DNA from: CAZFER01 sp964517495
GTDB lineage: Bacteria > Hinthialibacterota > Hinthialibacteria > Hinthialibacterales > Hinthialibacteraceae
Reading direction: 5' to 3'
DNA length: 64,000 nt
Assembly (NCBI GenBank): GCA_964517495.1
Contig: CAZFER010000011.1
Span: forward strand, 1 to 64,000
Shown here: positions 33,719-42,733 of the stretch, piece by piece
Layout: each line of letters starts with the position of its first letter
Numbering within the stretch: the first letter of the stretch is position 1
Translations under genes and position numbers: made by a program
The notes under the pieces: generated by a model
Seen by the model: only the letters and a program-made list of their open reading frames with translations
Databases searched by the model: none
What the model was told of the DNA's origin: nothing

Positions 33719-34489
33719 TTATCCATTGAGATTTAAGGGTGGGGGGATGAGTTTAGGGTTGATGCCTCGGCCCCATTTTTCTTTGAATTCTTCAATAAAT
33801 TTTGGTGTAAAAACTGTCTTTCTTTCAATTTGGGATTGATGGAGATGTTTGCCTAAATCCAGTGAATCGAATTGGTTGAGAAGGGGGATTGATAAGGGAG
33901 CATAACTCCAATGCCAGGGTTCATAGTTATAGCCAGTTCGTTTGGGATCGTTAGTGTAAGCTTCATAAAAACCATATTGTTGGGCGTGCTTCAGGAGCCA
34001 GGAATAGAGGTCATGATAGATGCCGCCTTTTTCAAAATGAGATGCCAGCAAGGGATCGGAGGGACGGGGATGGGTGAGGTCGATCAAATCAGCGTCTGTG
34101 CCCCAATGATGACGGGAAGACCCCGGCAGGCTGGAATACGTTAATATATCTCGAACACGTTCTTCTGGGGTCATGTTATTGAGGTTTGGACTCGTGTATT
34201 TTTTGTTCCAGATGCGCATTTGTCGGTCGAAAGACCGGTAACTGGAGAGGGAATAGATTTTTATGCCATCTTTTAGGGCGGCGCTGCGCATGGCATCAAA
34301 AGCCTGGGCGGCTTTTCTGCGCAGGTTGAATCCCTCACCGTAGAGTTGTGGACGTTTTTTGCCCACCAGTTCCAATTCCGGGACAGTGAAGGATTTTTCA
34401 TTTTCGCTAGTATTTGCGTTAGAAATGGTTAAACCTCTTATATTTTCAACCATGGTGAATGTCAGAATAATAAATGTTCGCCGTTTCAT
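33719..34489 (-). CDS. M15B (VanY-like) D-alanyl-D-alanine carboxypeptidase
   Basis: A protein of about 256 residues with a hydrophobic N-terminal signal (RRTFIILTFTMV). The LAS/M15 motifs are visible: YSLSSYRSFDRQ, then SSRHHWGTDADLIDL (first zinc His and the Asp), then YNYEPWHWSYAP with the catalytic Glu and second His. It trims the terminal D-Ala from peptidoglycan stem peptides in the periplasm. I prefer ATG 34489, after GGGAGAG, over a start 10 codons earlier. It is alone and divergent from the oxidoreductase gene. Confidence 0.86.
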   Translation of the reverse strand: MKRRTFIILTFTMVENIRGLTISNANTSENEKSFTVPELELVGKKRPQLYGEGFNLRRKAAQAFDAMRSAALKDGIKIYSLSSYRSFDRQMRIWNKKYTSPNLNNMTPEERVRDILTYSSLPGSSRHHWGTDADLIDLTHPRPSDPLLASHFEKGGIYHDLYSWLLKHAQQYGFYEAYTNDPKRTGYNYEPWHWSYAPLSIPLLNQFDSLDLGKHLHQSQIERKTVFTPKFIEEFKEKWGRGINPKLIPPPLNLNG

Positions 34490-34682
34490 CACTCTCCCAT
34501 TCCAAATATGTTTTTGCACAGGATAAACAGATTATGAATTATGGCAAGCCTTGATTTTACTCGTTTTCAGTGGCTGCCCATTCCTTCTTGGAGATCAACG
34601 CGGTAAGATGAACTGTTTTTTGATTCGTCAAAGGACATTATCGCCAATGATAGCAATATTTTAAGGAATGGAGCATAGGATA

Positions 34683-35999
34683 ATGACGGTACAAAAGGAA
34701 ACCTCACGCAGACGCTTTTTACAGGCTACCGGTTTGGGTATGACGGCGGGGATGACCGCCATGCATTACAGCGCATTAGCCGCGGATGAAGGTGCGAATG
34801 ATAAGATCAATGTGGCCGTGATCGGTGTGGGTGGCCGTGGCAGTCATCTGCTGCGATGGGCCAGGGGGAAAGAGAACGCGAAAATCGTGGCGGTTTGCGA
34901 TGTGTATGTCCGCCGGCGTAAAAAAGCCGCTCAGGCAGCAGGATTGGATCCGGAGAATGAACGGGATTGTACGGGTGATTATAAAGAACTGCTCAAGCGG
35001 GAAGATATTGATGCAGTGATTATTGCTACCCCAGACCATTGGCATGCGCCAATGGCGATCGATGCGATGAAAGCGGGCAAGGATGTCTATCTGGAGAAAC
35101 CAATGACCCATACAGTGGAAGAGGCCAAGCAGGTTCATGAAACCAGGGTGGAAACCGGCCGTATCCTTCAAGTGGGCAGTCAGACGACCTCGGCGGATCA
35201 GTGGTGGAACGCCAAAGAAGCGATCAAAAAGGGGATGATCGGTAAGCTGGTGATGAGCCAGGGTTCGTATCATCGCAACAACAAGGAAGGGCAATGGAAC
35301 TGGAGCATTGATAAAGGTACTGGACCTCAGGCGGAAGGTGATGACTATATAGACTGGGATACTTGGCTAGGTACCGCTCCCAAACGGGAATGGGATCCGG
35401 ACCGCTTTTTCCGTTTCCGCAAGTTTTGGGATTATTCCGGCGGGATTGCCACCGACTTATTTTACCACGTAATGGCGCCGCTTAATATTTGTTGGCCGGA
35501 AGCGCAGTTTCCTTTTAAGGTGATGGCCTCGGGTGGAATCTATGTTTTTAAAGACACGCGTGAAGTGCCTGATACGTTTGCATTTATGGCGGAATATCCA
35601 GGGGAGCATCAGGTGGTGTTGAGTTCAAGCATGGCGAATGATACTCATATTCCTGGTTTGATCCGTGGCCATGAAGGCACCATTGTGATGGTTGAGCATG
35701 GCAAGTTTGAAGGCCGTACACCTTATATAACAGTTTCAGCCCAAAGCCCTTATGAAAAAGAATTTAAGGAAAAATGGGGCAAGACAGAGATTCAAATCGA
35801 AACTGAAAAGCGTGAAGATCATATGGATAACTTTTTACGTTGCGTGAAGGAACGTGAGAAACCGGTTCTTGATTCATTGACCGCTTACAAAGCGATGGTG
35901 ACCATTGGCATGTCGGTGGAATCATATCGTCAAGGTAAAATGCTTTACTTTGATAGCAAAAAAGAGCGTGTTATTACACAACCTCCAAAGATGTCGTGA
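34683..35999 (+). CDS. Tat-exported Gfo/Idh/MocA-family oxidoreductase
   Basis: A protein of about 438 residues. The N-terminus ETSRRRFLQATGLGMTAG is a twin-arginine signal. The Rossmann motif VAVIGVGGRGSHLL follows, then ATPDHWHAPMAIDAMKAGKD and VYLEKPMTHTVEEAKQ, with the Lys of EKP characteristic of the family. These NAD(P)-dependent enzymes oxidise, reduce or epimerise sugars and inositols. Exported forms such as glucose-fructose oxidoreductase carry their cofactor folded inside. An alternative ATG lies 5 codons upstream. The substrate is unknown. A second, distant paralogue lies at 46.7 kb. Confidence 0.9.
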   Translation: MTVQKETSRRRFLQATGLGMTAGMTAMHYSALAADEGANDKINVAVIGVGGRGSHLLRWARGKENAKIVAVCDVYVRRRKKAAQAAGLDPENERDCTGDYKELLKREDIDAVIIATPDHWHAPMAIDAMKAGKDVYLEKPMTHTVEEAKQVHETRVETGRILQVGSQTTSADQWWNAKEAIKKGMIGKLVMSQGSYHRNNKEGQWNWSIDKGTGPQAEGDDYIDWDTWLGTAPKREWDPDRFFRFRKFWDYSGGIATDLFYHVMAPLNICWPEAQFPFKVMASGGIYVFKDTREVPDTFAFMAEYPGEHQVVLSSSMANDTHIPGLIRGHEGTIVMVEHGKFEGRTPYITVSAQSPYEKEFKEKWGKTEIQIETEKREDHMDNFLRCVKEREKPVLDSLTAYKAMVTIGMSVESYRQGKMLYFDSKKERVITQPPKMS

Positions 36000-36089
36000 A
36001 GTTTGCGCCCTTAAATCCCCCCGTCAACGGGGGACTTGGATTAACTATCGTTTTGAGGTTGTTTTTGAGGTATACGTGGGAACGGCTCG

Positions 36090-36195
36090 GCGGGAGCCTC
36101 GACCTCCCTATTTAACGATCTAATTTGATCTTAACTTAATTGACATTGAATCCACGTCAAACAGTAGGGGCGGGTTTTAAACCCGCCCCTATATT
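36090..36195 (+). repeat. Dispersed repeat, family B, copy 2, with palindromic end
   Basis: It carries GGGAGCCTCGACCTCCCTAT and the following block matching copy 1 at 32.15-32.27 kb in opposite orientation. It ends in the near-perfect palindrome TAGGGGCGGGTTTT/AAACCCGCCCCTA (36165-36191), followed by TATTTTT. The palindrome could terminate transcription from both sides. It separates the two convergent genes. Confidence 0.7.
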
Positions 36196-36221
36196 TTTGG
36201 TATTTGTTTGTGTTTGGTTGC

Positions 36222-37925
36222 CTATGGGGTGGTGAACCATTGGAGGTAAACGGGATCGATTAGTTTGCCTGGGGTTAGTTCATATACTGTCAAGTCTTTG
36301 AACTGGACTTCTACAGGGCCACCCTGGCCGACTATTTGGAAGAGGGGGATTACACCTCCTGCTTCAGGAGTGATGACCGCGGTATAACGTTTCCAGCCAT
36401 CCTGAAATATTCCGAGATTGACTTTGGTTTGCAGCGCCAGGGTTCCAGACCAATCCTGGTCCAATGCCCCGAGGTATAAGGTGCCCTGATTATCACTTGA
36501 ATAAACCAGAACACTAAGTAACGCGGTGTTTTGGATGGGTACAGGATTCGCTGTCATGTAGGTTGAAACCTCTCCACCGCTGACGGTGTTGGATAAGATA
36601 TCGCCATTAATGCGGTGTTGTCCAGCAGGTAAACTGCCATCCAAGCCGCCGCCTACGAAATTGATTTCATTCCATGTGAAGGCATGTGCCACATCCGGTT
36701 TCCCATCTGGTGGTATAGTGGTAGGTTGCGGCCTTGGTGTGTTGGTTGGTGGTGGCGGCAATGTGGGTGTAGGTGTCGGTGTGGCCGTTACTGTCGGGGT
36801 AGGAAATCCCGAGGTGTTATCCCCACAACGCTGGTCGCCGGTAATGGGAACAGTGGATTCACCATCGTTGGTGATGAAGGTTAATTGCCCTTCAAAAGCG
36901 TCATCAGAATTGCCGGTTGTGACCATGTAGGTCAACTTTGTGTTGAATCCGGATAATAAAAACCAGCGAATGGTGCCGGTATTTGGGGTGAATTCTCCAC
37001 TGTGGCTGATAGTCCCCACTTCCCAGCCAGGTGGAATCGTTTCTTCGATCGCCAGGGCATCCAAAGCCAATTCACTGGTGATGGTAATCGAAACAGTAAA
37101 TCGCTCACCCGGATTGCATTCGGCGGGCAAGATGCGTTTGGCGTCGATTCCATCCACGACGACATTATCAATGGGTGTATTTGTTGGTTGAATTACAGGG
37201 ACCGGAGTGGATGTGAATGTAGGCCTTGCCGTGGGTGGGGCTTTTGTTGGGGTGGCGATTGGACCAGGGCCTCCCTGGCCCAGTTGGGTTTCACCGAAGA
37301 TATCTATTTCTTGTTCACCGGAGCTGTCAATAAATGTCAGTGTTCCGCTGAATATTACGGTTTCTGACAAAGGTATAATGGTGTATCTTAGTACAGTATT
37401 GAATCCTGATAACAAAAACCATCGTATGGAACCGGTGGCTGCATTAAATTGTCCACCGCCACTAATATTGCTGACTTGCCATCCTTGAGGAACAATCTCC
37501 TCTACAGCCAGGGCGTCAGGAGGTGAATCCGCCGTAATGGTGATGGAGACCTCCAAGGGGTTTCCAAGTGCGTAATCATCCGGCAGATCCCGAATGGCTT
37601 CGATTCCATTGGCCAAGGTATAAGCATTTCTTCTATGCGAAGATGAAACCTTGGCGGAGGTATCGTTTGATAATGCTTGTTCTGAAATGTAGCCACCTTC
37701 ATTTGAACAGGTGTACAGACCGCCTTCATCCTGATTATCCCATATATCATCTCCATTGCCTTGGACAGTATATGCGCTTCCATCAAAATTGACGCTGCCA
37801 TCAACTTTTTGTTCTCCACGCCGGCTCCAATCCGCAGTTTGTTCAAACGTCCCAAGTTGGGCGAAGGTTGAAATTGGAATTAGGCCCAGGAGTAAAATAC
37901 ACCATAGAATCGTCGTTTTTTTCAT
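36222..37925 (-). CDS. Secreted multi-domain protein with two DUF11-like repeats
   Basis: About 567 residues with a signal peptide (TTILWCILLLGLIPISTFA). A short module (FEQTADWSRRGEQKVDG...GNGDDIWDNQDEG) is shared with the next gene. Two repeats of about 105 residues follow, each with DALA(V/I)EE-x-(V/I)P-x-GW, G(S/T)IRWFLLSGFN and a closing beta strand. Each is followed by a Pro/Thr-rich linker (for example PTPTVTATPTPTPT). The C-terminus is an all-beta domain of about 130 residues (TWNEINFVGGGLDGSLPAGQ) resembling carbohydrate-binding modules. No catalytic motif is seen. It is probably a surface adhesion or binding protein. ATG 37925 is preferred for its 9-nt spacing from GGAAGG. Confidence 0.75.
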   Translation of the reverse strand: MKKTTILWCILLLGLIPISTFAQLGTFEQTADWSRRGEQKVDGSVNFDGSAYTVQGNGDDIWDNQDEGGLYTCSNEGGYISEQALSNDTSAKVSSSHRRNAYTLANGIEAIRDLPDDYALGNPLEVSITITADSPPDALAVEEIVPQGWQVSNISGGGQFNAATGSIRWFLLSGFNTVLRYTIIPLSETVIFSGTLTFIDSSGEQEIDIFGETQLGQGGPGPIATPTKAPPTARPTFTSTPVPVIQPTNTPIDNVVVDGIDAKRILPAECNPGERFTVSITITSELALDALAIEETIPPGWEVGTISHSGEFTPNTGTIRWFLLSGFNTKLTYMVTTGNSDDAFEGQLTFITNDGESTVPITGDQRCGDNTSGFPTPTVTATPTPTPTLPPPPTNTPRPQPTTIPPDGKPDVAHAFTWNEINFVGGGLDGSLPAGQHRINGDILSNTVSGGEVSTYMTANPVPIQNTALLSVLVYSSDNQGTLYLGALDQDWSGTLALQTKVNLGIFQDGWKRYTAVITPEAGGVIPLFQIVGQGGPVEVQFKDLTVYELTPGKLIDPVYLQWFTTP

Positions 37926-37967
37926 GATCATTGTCCTTCCTGTGATCTTGAAATCTTGCTCTCTTCT

Positions 37968-39584
37968 TTATTGGTCCGTATCTAAAACATATTGTCCGTT
38001 ATCATCACAGGTGTAGGCTCCGCCCCGTTTCCAGAAGGAGGCACCTTGTAGGACGGCATCGAGTGGTGGTTCTGGTTCACCGCGTTTCCAAGCGGAAGCG
38101 GCGTTGAGGATTTCGCTGGTGGAGATTACGTTATCGCCATTTGAATCGACGGGATGTGGGTGACAAATTAATTGATTCCATCCCCATTCACCAAAAAAAT
38201 TGATGGTGATTGTTTGGTTATCGTTGAAATAGGAATATTGGCCAGCACCATCAGGAGTCCAAAAGTCATAGAAATCCTGGTTTCCCAGTGTGACATCATA
38301 AGTCAATGAATGATCGAGGGGTTGAAAGAAGAACCAACGGATACGGTGGGTGTTTTCGTCCCATATTCCATCATCACTAATGTTGGTGGGGGTCAAGCCA
38401 TCGGGGACACGTTCTTCGATGGCGAGGCTGTCGGTTTGGAAACCGGAATAGTAAGTGGGTTTTAAGGTAACGTGACCGGTTTGGCCTGGACGAAAGGGAT
38501 TGGGGGAGAACGATCGTTCTATAACCATATCAATTAATTCTAGATTTTGTGCTCCCTTAATGTGATAGCCATCTACCGTTCCGGCGTAATCATAAAACCG
38601 CTCCGTTAAAGAATCATTGGCACGAATCGTATAATGCAGGTTAATGAATGGCATACCTTCTGGCGTGTTTTCAGTAAGTTTAACATTCCAGGTGATTTGA
38701 CCATTGTTTAATTGTCCATTATGCGAAATATTGCTTACTTCCCAACCTGTAGGTGGAATTTCAATAATCTGATGGATTTCATCAGGATCGGTGCCATTTA
38801 TATGAATATCAATCGGTAAATCTTCGTTTCGAACCACAAAGTAAGGTGCATATCGTTCTCCCATTACTGAAGGTATCCCTTCATCGTTGGGGGTGACAAA
38901 TTCAACATTAGAGACTTCGGCTTCGGCCAATAGGTCATTGTCTTCGTGATTGGTGATGGCCAAGCCAAACGCCACAGGTTCTTCCAAATCCATGAACAAC
39001 ATATGGCCGAAATGCCAATCCACACCATCTCTGGACCATTCTGAGAAGAGGAGGTTTTTTTGAGGCATGTGGGAAATACGCAGCCAAATTTCACCTTCTG
39101 GTGCTCCAACTTGATTGCCTTGATCATCCTGGAATCGGTTTTGATCGCTATTAGAAAATTCACCATCAAATTCACGCCATTGGGGGCTGATCAAATCTTG
39201 TGCACCACGCAAACAGACATAATAGTTCTTCGAGGTTGAAGATTGGGCATTTTCTCGGATCATCAAACCGATTTTGGCCCATTCATTTTCTCCTCCGATA
39301 TCGATCCATTTGACTTTTGCTTGCAGGGCCTGATTACCGGAGACTTCTTTGTAGACGAAAAAACCTTCATCGCCATTGTCCCAGATATCATCCCCATTTC
39401 CTTTCATTGTGTAGACAGAGGCATTGCCTTGCCCTGAAACCTCCACACTACCAGGAACTTTAAGCTGACCACGTTGTCCCCAATCGGCGGTGTTATCGAA
39501 GATACCAAATTGTTGGGCGTTGGCCTGCATTCCTGCCATTCCGATAAAAAAACACACGACAAGAACCGCAATCCGTTTATGCAT
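37968..39584 (-). CDS. Secreted LamG/CBM-like protein with dockerin-like tail
   Basis: A 538-residue exported protein (signal RIAVLVVCFFIGMAGMQANA). Residues 20-235 form a beta-sandwich module (GNGDDIWDNGDEGFFVYKEV ... WAKIGLMIRENA) resembling DUF1349/concanavalin-like domains. Two DUF11-like repeats follow (IPPTGWEVSNISHNGQLN; LAIEERVPDGLTPTNIS). The tail DSNGDNVISTSEILNAASAW is a calcium-binding EF-hand/dockerin-like segment, and a KRG motif recurs (SAWKRG, SFWKRG). It is in tandem with the gene at 36.2 kb, 43 bp apart, and is clearly related to it. A role in glycan or matrix binding is inferred. Confidence 0.75.
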   Translation of the reverse strand: MHKRIAVLVVCFFIGMAGMQANAQQFGIFDNTADWGQRGQLKVPGSVEVSGQGNASVYTMKGNGDDIWDNGDEGFFVYKEVSGNQALQAKVKWIDIGGENEWAKIGLMIRENAQSSTSKNYYVCLRGAQDLISPQWREFDGEFSNSDQNRFQDDQGNQVGAPEGEIWLRISHMPQKNLLFSEWSRDGVDWHFGHMLFMDLEEPVAFGLAITNHEDNDLLAEAEVSNVEFVTPNDEGIPSVMGERYAPYFVVRNEDLPIDIHINGTDPDEIHQIIEIPPTGWEVSNISHNGQLNNGQITWNVKLTENTPEGMPFINLHYTIRANDSLTERFYDYAGTVDGYHIKGAQNLELIDMVIERSFSPNPFRPGQTGHVTLKPTYYSGFQTDSLAIEERVPDGLTPTNISDDGIWDENTHRIRWFFFQPLDHSLTYDVTLGNQDFYDFWTPDGAGQYSYFNDNQTITINFFGEWGWNQLICHPHPVDSNGDNVISTSEILNAASAWKRGEPEPPLDAVLQGASFWKRGGAYTCDDNGQYVLDTDQ

Positions 39585-39761
39585 GATACATTCCTCCTAA
39601 ATGTGCTTTGATTTGTTGTCACTGCGAGATGATGAAGGCAATGACGTGTCCCCCATCCGAATTGAAAGGAAAATACAGGTAAAGCTATTAAAGAATTATA
39701 TCGATTTTATGGGGGATGGTATTTATATGTCAAGTCGTTTGCAAAAAATGTTTTTCATATT

Positions 39762-39866
39762 CTGTTGATTAATTGGTGCACCTATCCCGTCGTGCCACTG
39801 ACCGGGCAGTATGAGGAACTGGCTTGGAAGCGTACGATTGAACATTTTGATAAGCACTTAAGGTGA
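39762..39866 (+). pseudogene. C-terminal remnant of a dienelactone hydrolase-like protein
   Basis: The plus-strand frame ends ELAWKRTIEHFDKHLR-stop. This fits the last helix of dienelactone hydrolase/alpha-beta hydrolases ('AW.RT..FF..HL'). Nothing upstream encodes the rest and no start codon is present. Its codons for GQYEEL lie within a 19-bp sequence that recurs inverted in the adjacent peroxidase gene. Confidence 0.35.
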
Positions 39867-39916
39867 GTTTTGCCGGGGCGTTATAAATCACTTCCCTCCA
39901 GTTCCTCATACTGCCC
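39804..39916. repeat. 19-bp perfect inverted repeat at the peroxidase 3' end
   Basis: GGGCAGTATGAGGAACTGG (39804-39822) is repeated as its exact reverse complement at 39898-39916, inside the peroxidase coding sequence (codons for SGQYEEL). The spacer is 75 nt. The pair could form a long hairpin or mark a recombination footprint. Confidence 0.8.
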
Positions 39917-40894
39917 GCTGAGGGATTTCAAGAATTCCACGATGGCGGAGATGTCAGAATAACTTTGGCTTAACAGTGGTTCGATGTCGAGTTCCAGGCC
40001 TTCGGGGCTTTGGGAGGGGACTCGGCGGAAGTAGAATTCCACCGCGTCAAATAAGGTTCTTTCAGAACCGTTATGCATGTAGGGGGCGGTTTGGGCGACG
40101 TTGCGCAAAGCCGGTGTTCTGAATTTATACCAATCTTCTTTCTTTCCAGTTATGTTTCCGCGGCCTTTGTCGGTGAAACCGATTCCAATGCGGTAGTATT
40201 TCCCATCGCTTAATAACGGTCCGTTATGGCAGCGGATGCAATCAGCCCGTCCCATAAAGAGCGCCATTCCTTCTTTGGCGCGTGAGGAGAGGGCATCTTC
40301 ATCACCCTTGAGGTAGCGGTCGAACGGTGAATTTCGAGTGACCAAGGTGCGTTGATACGCGGCGAGCGTTTTGGTGATGGTGTCGTTGTTGATCGGCTGA
40401 CCGAAAACGTTTTGGAATTGTTTGACATAACTCTTATCCTTCCTTAATTCTTCAACCAACTGATTCATATCCTGGTTCATCTCATCAGGTGCTTGAATGG
40501 GGCCAAGGGCTTGTTCTTCCAAACTCCCGGCCCTGCCATCCCAAAAGAAGGTGGAATACCAGCCTACATTCAACACCGTGGGTGTGTGGCGTTTAAGGGT
40601 TTTGCCTTCGAAACCTTTCCCCAATGCCATCCCATCAGCAAAGCCCTTTTGAGGATCATGGCAGGTGGCGCAACTCATGTCGTTATTGCCGGATAAGCGT
40701 TTGTCAAAAAACAGTTGTTTGCCTAAATCAACTTTTTCAGGGGTCGTGGGATTATTATCAGGTGAAGGGATACGATCAGGGAGTGGTGCAAGAAGGGAGG
40801 ATTGTTCCTGGCTTTGCGATGTGGCTGGAAACATAAACAAGAAGATAAGTGATGTTAAAAAGATTGATATTATATTTAGCATGTTGTTATTCAT
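39881..40894 (-). CDS. Di-haem cytochrome c peroxidase (CcpA/MauG family)
   Basis: A 337-residue periplasmic protein with a signal peptide (IISIFLTSLIFLFMFPATSQ). There are two haem c sites: MSCATCHDPQ near residue 80 and ADCIRCHNGPL near residue 220. LSGNNDMSC and RTPALRNVAQTAPYMHNG are typical of the family, the latter holding the distal Met ligand. The enzyme reduces H2O2 with electrons from cytochrome c, or oxidises a protein target if MauG-like. It is the last gene of a probable four-gene unit with the radical SAM, two-TM and ECF sigma genes, 23 bp after the radical SAM gene. Confidence 0.9.
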   Translation of the reverse strand: MNNNMLNIISIFLTSLIFLFMFPATSQSQEQSSLLAPLPDRIPSPDNNPTTPEKVDLGKQLFFDKRLSGNNDMSCATCHDPQKGFADGMALGKGFEGKTLKRHTPTVLNVGWYSTFFWDGRAGSLEEQALGPIQAPDEMNQDMNQLVEELRKDKSYVKQFQNVFGQPINNDTITKTLAAYQRTLVTRNSPFDRYLKGDEDALSSRAKEGMALFMGRADCIRCHNGPLLSDGKYYRIGIGFTDKGRGNITGKKEDWYKFRTPALRNVAQTAPYMHNGSERTLFDAVEFYFRRVPSQSPEGLELDIEPLLSQSYSDISAIVEFLKSLSGQYEELEGSDL

Positions 40895-40917
40895 GATAAA
40901 GGTTGCTCCAATAACGT

Positions 40918-41796
40918 TCAGAGAATATTCAAATCCCGGGCCAGGCGGCGTGCTTCAGTGACTTCGGACATATGGACGGGGCGGCGCAAGGTTTGTACCT
41001 GGTGGGCTTTCCAGTGGGGGTGATATTGTCCCATGATATTAATGGCGGTGTTGGGGGAGATTTCATTGTATATGAATCGAACAATTTCTTTGGTTCCTGC
41101 CAGACCGTCAGGTAAAACCAAGTGGCGGACCAATAGCCCACGAGTTGCAATACCGCGATCATCCAAGGTTAAATCACCCACCTGCCGGTGCATTTCTTTC
41201 AATGCGGCACAGGCCACTTCGGGATAATCAGGAGCGTCGGATAGGCGTTCAGCGGTTGCTGAGTCCCAATATTTAAAGTCGGGCATATAAATATTAACGA
41301 TGCCATCCAGAAGTTTAAGCGTTGGTACAGCGTCATAGCCGCCAGAGTTATATACAATGGGAAGATTAAATCCATTTTCCAGCGCGATGGCCAACGCATC
41401 AAGGACATAAGGGATCACATGGGTGGGCGTTACCCAATTTACGTTATGGCAGCCGGAGCGTTGCAGTTCTAACATCATTAATGCGATTTCTTCAGTGTTT
41501 ACCTCGTGTCCTTCCACATCCTGGCTGATTTCGTGGTTTTGGCAATAGATGCAGTGTAGGTTACAGCCGGAAAAGAAAATGGTGCCAGAGCCTGCAAATC
41601 CCCGCAGGCATTTTTCTTCGCCATGATGGGGAAAGGCCGATGAAACAATCGCTCGAGCACCGATTTGGCAATCGCCCCGTTCACTCTGTAAGCGGGCTGC
41701 ACTGCATGCGCGAGGGCAAAGGGTGCATGCTTCAAGCATATCCCATGCCTGGCGGGTGCGTTCCTTTACGATATTGTGAGATAATTGAGGTTTCAT
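40918..41796 (-). CDS. Radical SAM protein (PflA/PflX-like)
   Basis: A 292-residue radical SAM enzyme. The Fe4S4 motif is FFSGCNLHCIYCQNHEI (CxxxCxxC). An extra N-terminal cluster of Cys (LEACTLCPRACSAARL, GDCQIG) matches PflX-like putative pyruvate-formate-lyase-activating proteins. It should cleave S-adenosylmethionine to make a radical for an unknown protein target. The ribosome-binding site GGGAGG lies unusually close (1 nt) to the ATG. It is 9 bp after the two-TM gene and upstream of the peroxidase, suggesting co-expression. Confidence 0.88.
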   Translation of the reverse strand: MKPQLSHNIVKERTRQAWDMLEACTLCPRACSAARLQSERGDCQIGARAIVSSAFPHHGEEKCLRGFAGSGTIFFSGCNLHCIYCQNHEISQDVEGHEVNTEEIALMMLELQRSGCHNVNWVTPTHVIPYVLDALAIALENGFNLPIVYNSGGYDAVPTLKLLDGIVNIYMPDFKYWDSATAERLSDAPDYPEVACAALKEMHRQVGDLTLDDRGIATRGLLVRHLVLPDGLAGTKEIVRFIYNEISPNTAINIMGQYHPHWKAHQVQTLRRPVHMSEVTEARRLARDLNIL

Positions 41797-41805
41797 ACCT
41801 CCCTA

Positions 41806-42198
41806 TTATAGTTGTTTGACCCGGCTTTCGAGAATAGATATGCGTTCATATAATTCGTTGGTCATGGTGTCACGGCGGCGTTGCAGGCAAATCATGGTTA
41901 ACCATACCGCCAACACTACAAGGCATGGTTCAACCGCACTTAATGCAAAAATGACTTGTTTATCGTCAGAGCGTATGGATTCGTTGACCAAGCCATAATT
42001 TGCCATAGAAACATAGCAAACATGAATTATCAGTACACTAATCCACACAATAAATGCGAAGAAGCGGAAGAAAAAGGTAATCCATTTTTGCTGGCGGAAC
42101 ATACGTTGGTATTTTTTACGGTCTTTTTCACTGACGGTGTCGGGTTGGAGCCCGTTTTGTTCCAACAGGGCATTTGACATCTCTTTGTTTTCATTCAT
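41806..42198 (-). CDS. Two-TM membrane protein coupled to the ECF sigma factor
   Basis: A protein of about 130 residues. Residues 1-35 are charged and cytoplasmic. TM1 is WITFFFRFFAFIVWISVLII, TM2 is VIFALSAVEPCLVVLAVWLT, and the end is a short basic coiled coil (RRRDTMTNELYERISILESR). It starts inside the sigma gene (ATG 42198, 8-nt overlap; GGAG upstream), which is the usual place of an anti-sigma factor. It lacks the zinc-binding HxxxCxxC of ZAS anti-sigmas, so a different type of membrane regulator is inferred. Confidence 0.65.
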   Translation of the reverse strand: MNENKEMSNALLEQNGLQPDTVSEKDRKKYQRMFRQQKWITFFFRFFAFIVWISVLIIHVCYVSMANYGLVNESIRSDDKQVIFALSAVEPCLVVLAVWLTMICLQRRRDTMTNELYERISILESRVKQL

Positions 42199-42733
42199 CT
42201 TGTTTCTCCATTTTGTCACGTAGGGCTTTTTTGGCATAGAATAATCGGGAACGAATGGTTCCCAAACTGCACCCAATTACTTCAGCCATATTTTGATAGT
42301 TCATCTCTTCCAGAAAACGCAATAATATTACTTCTCGATGGATAGGATTCAATCGCTTAAGCGCTGAATGAATTTGATCCGCCTGTTCGGGGGTAAGTGT
42401 TTCATGTTCCTCATCCTGAACTCCCATCAGATCCGGCTCGAAAGAAATGAACTGTTTTTGAAGTCTGAAATCCTGAATAACCTGATTCCTGGCAATACGG
42501 TAAAGCCACACATTAAAGGCTTCGAGATGTTTTAATTTAGGCAATCCTTTCCATACTTTAAGCCATACATTCTGAATAATATCCTCCGCACAATCATAAT
42601 CGTTGGTGTAGCGCCGGATAAAATAGAGCACGCGGGGATGATAATGCATCACTAGATGTTCGAATGCCTGTTCATCACCTAGCTGGGCCATCAAGAGCCA
42701 TAATTGTTCTTTAATCGTTTTGGATGAATTCAT
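42191..42733 (-). CDS. ECF-family RNA polymerase sigma factor
   Basis: About 180 residues. Region 2 includes FEHLVMHYHPRVLYFIRRYT, then DCAEDIIQNVWLKVWKGLPK and FNVWLYRIARNQVIQDFR. Region 4 includes LNPIHREVILLRFLEEMNYQ and AEVIGCSLGTIRSRLFYAKK. It directs RNA polymerase to a set of stress or surface genes. ATG 42733 is chosen over a TTG 13 codons earlier. It is the first gene of the unit sigma, two-TM protein, radical SAM, peroxidase; the regulon may include this unit itself. Confidence 0.93.
   Translation of the reverse strand: MNSSKTIKEQLWLLMAQLGDEQAFEHLVMHYHPRVLYFIRRYTNDYDCAEDIIQNVWLKVWKGLPKLKHLEAFNVWLYRIARNQVIQDFRLQKQFISFEPDLMGVQDEEHETLTPEQADQIHSALKRLNPIHREVILLRFLEEMNYQNMAEVIGCSLGTIRSRLFYAKKALRDKMEKQDE

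Noticed and set aside
36684..37488. Long plus-strand frames rich in Gly/Val opposite the Pro/Thr linkers
   Set aside because: These are antisense shadows of the TPTPT-coding repeats and lack ribosome-binding sites.
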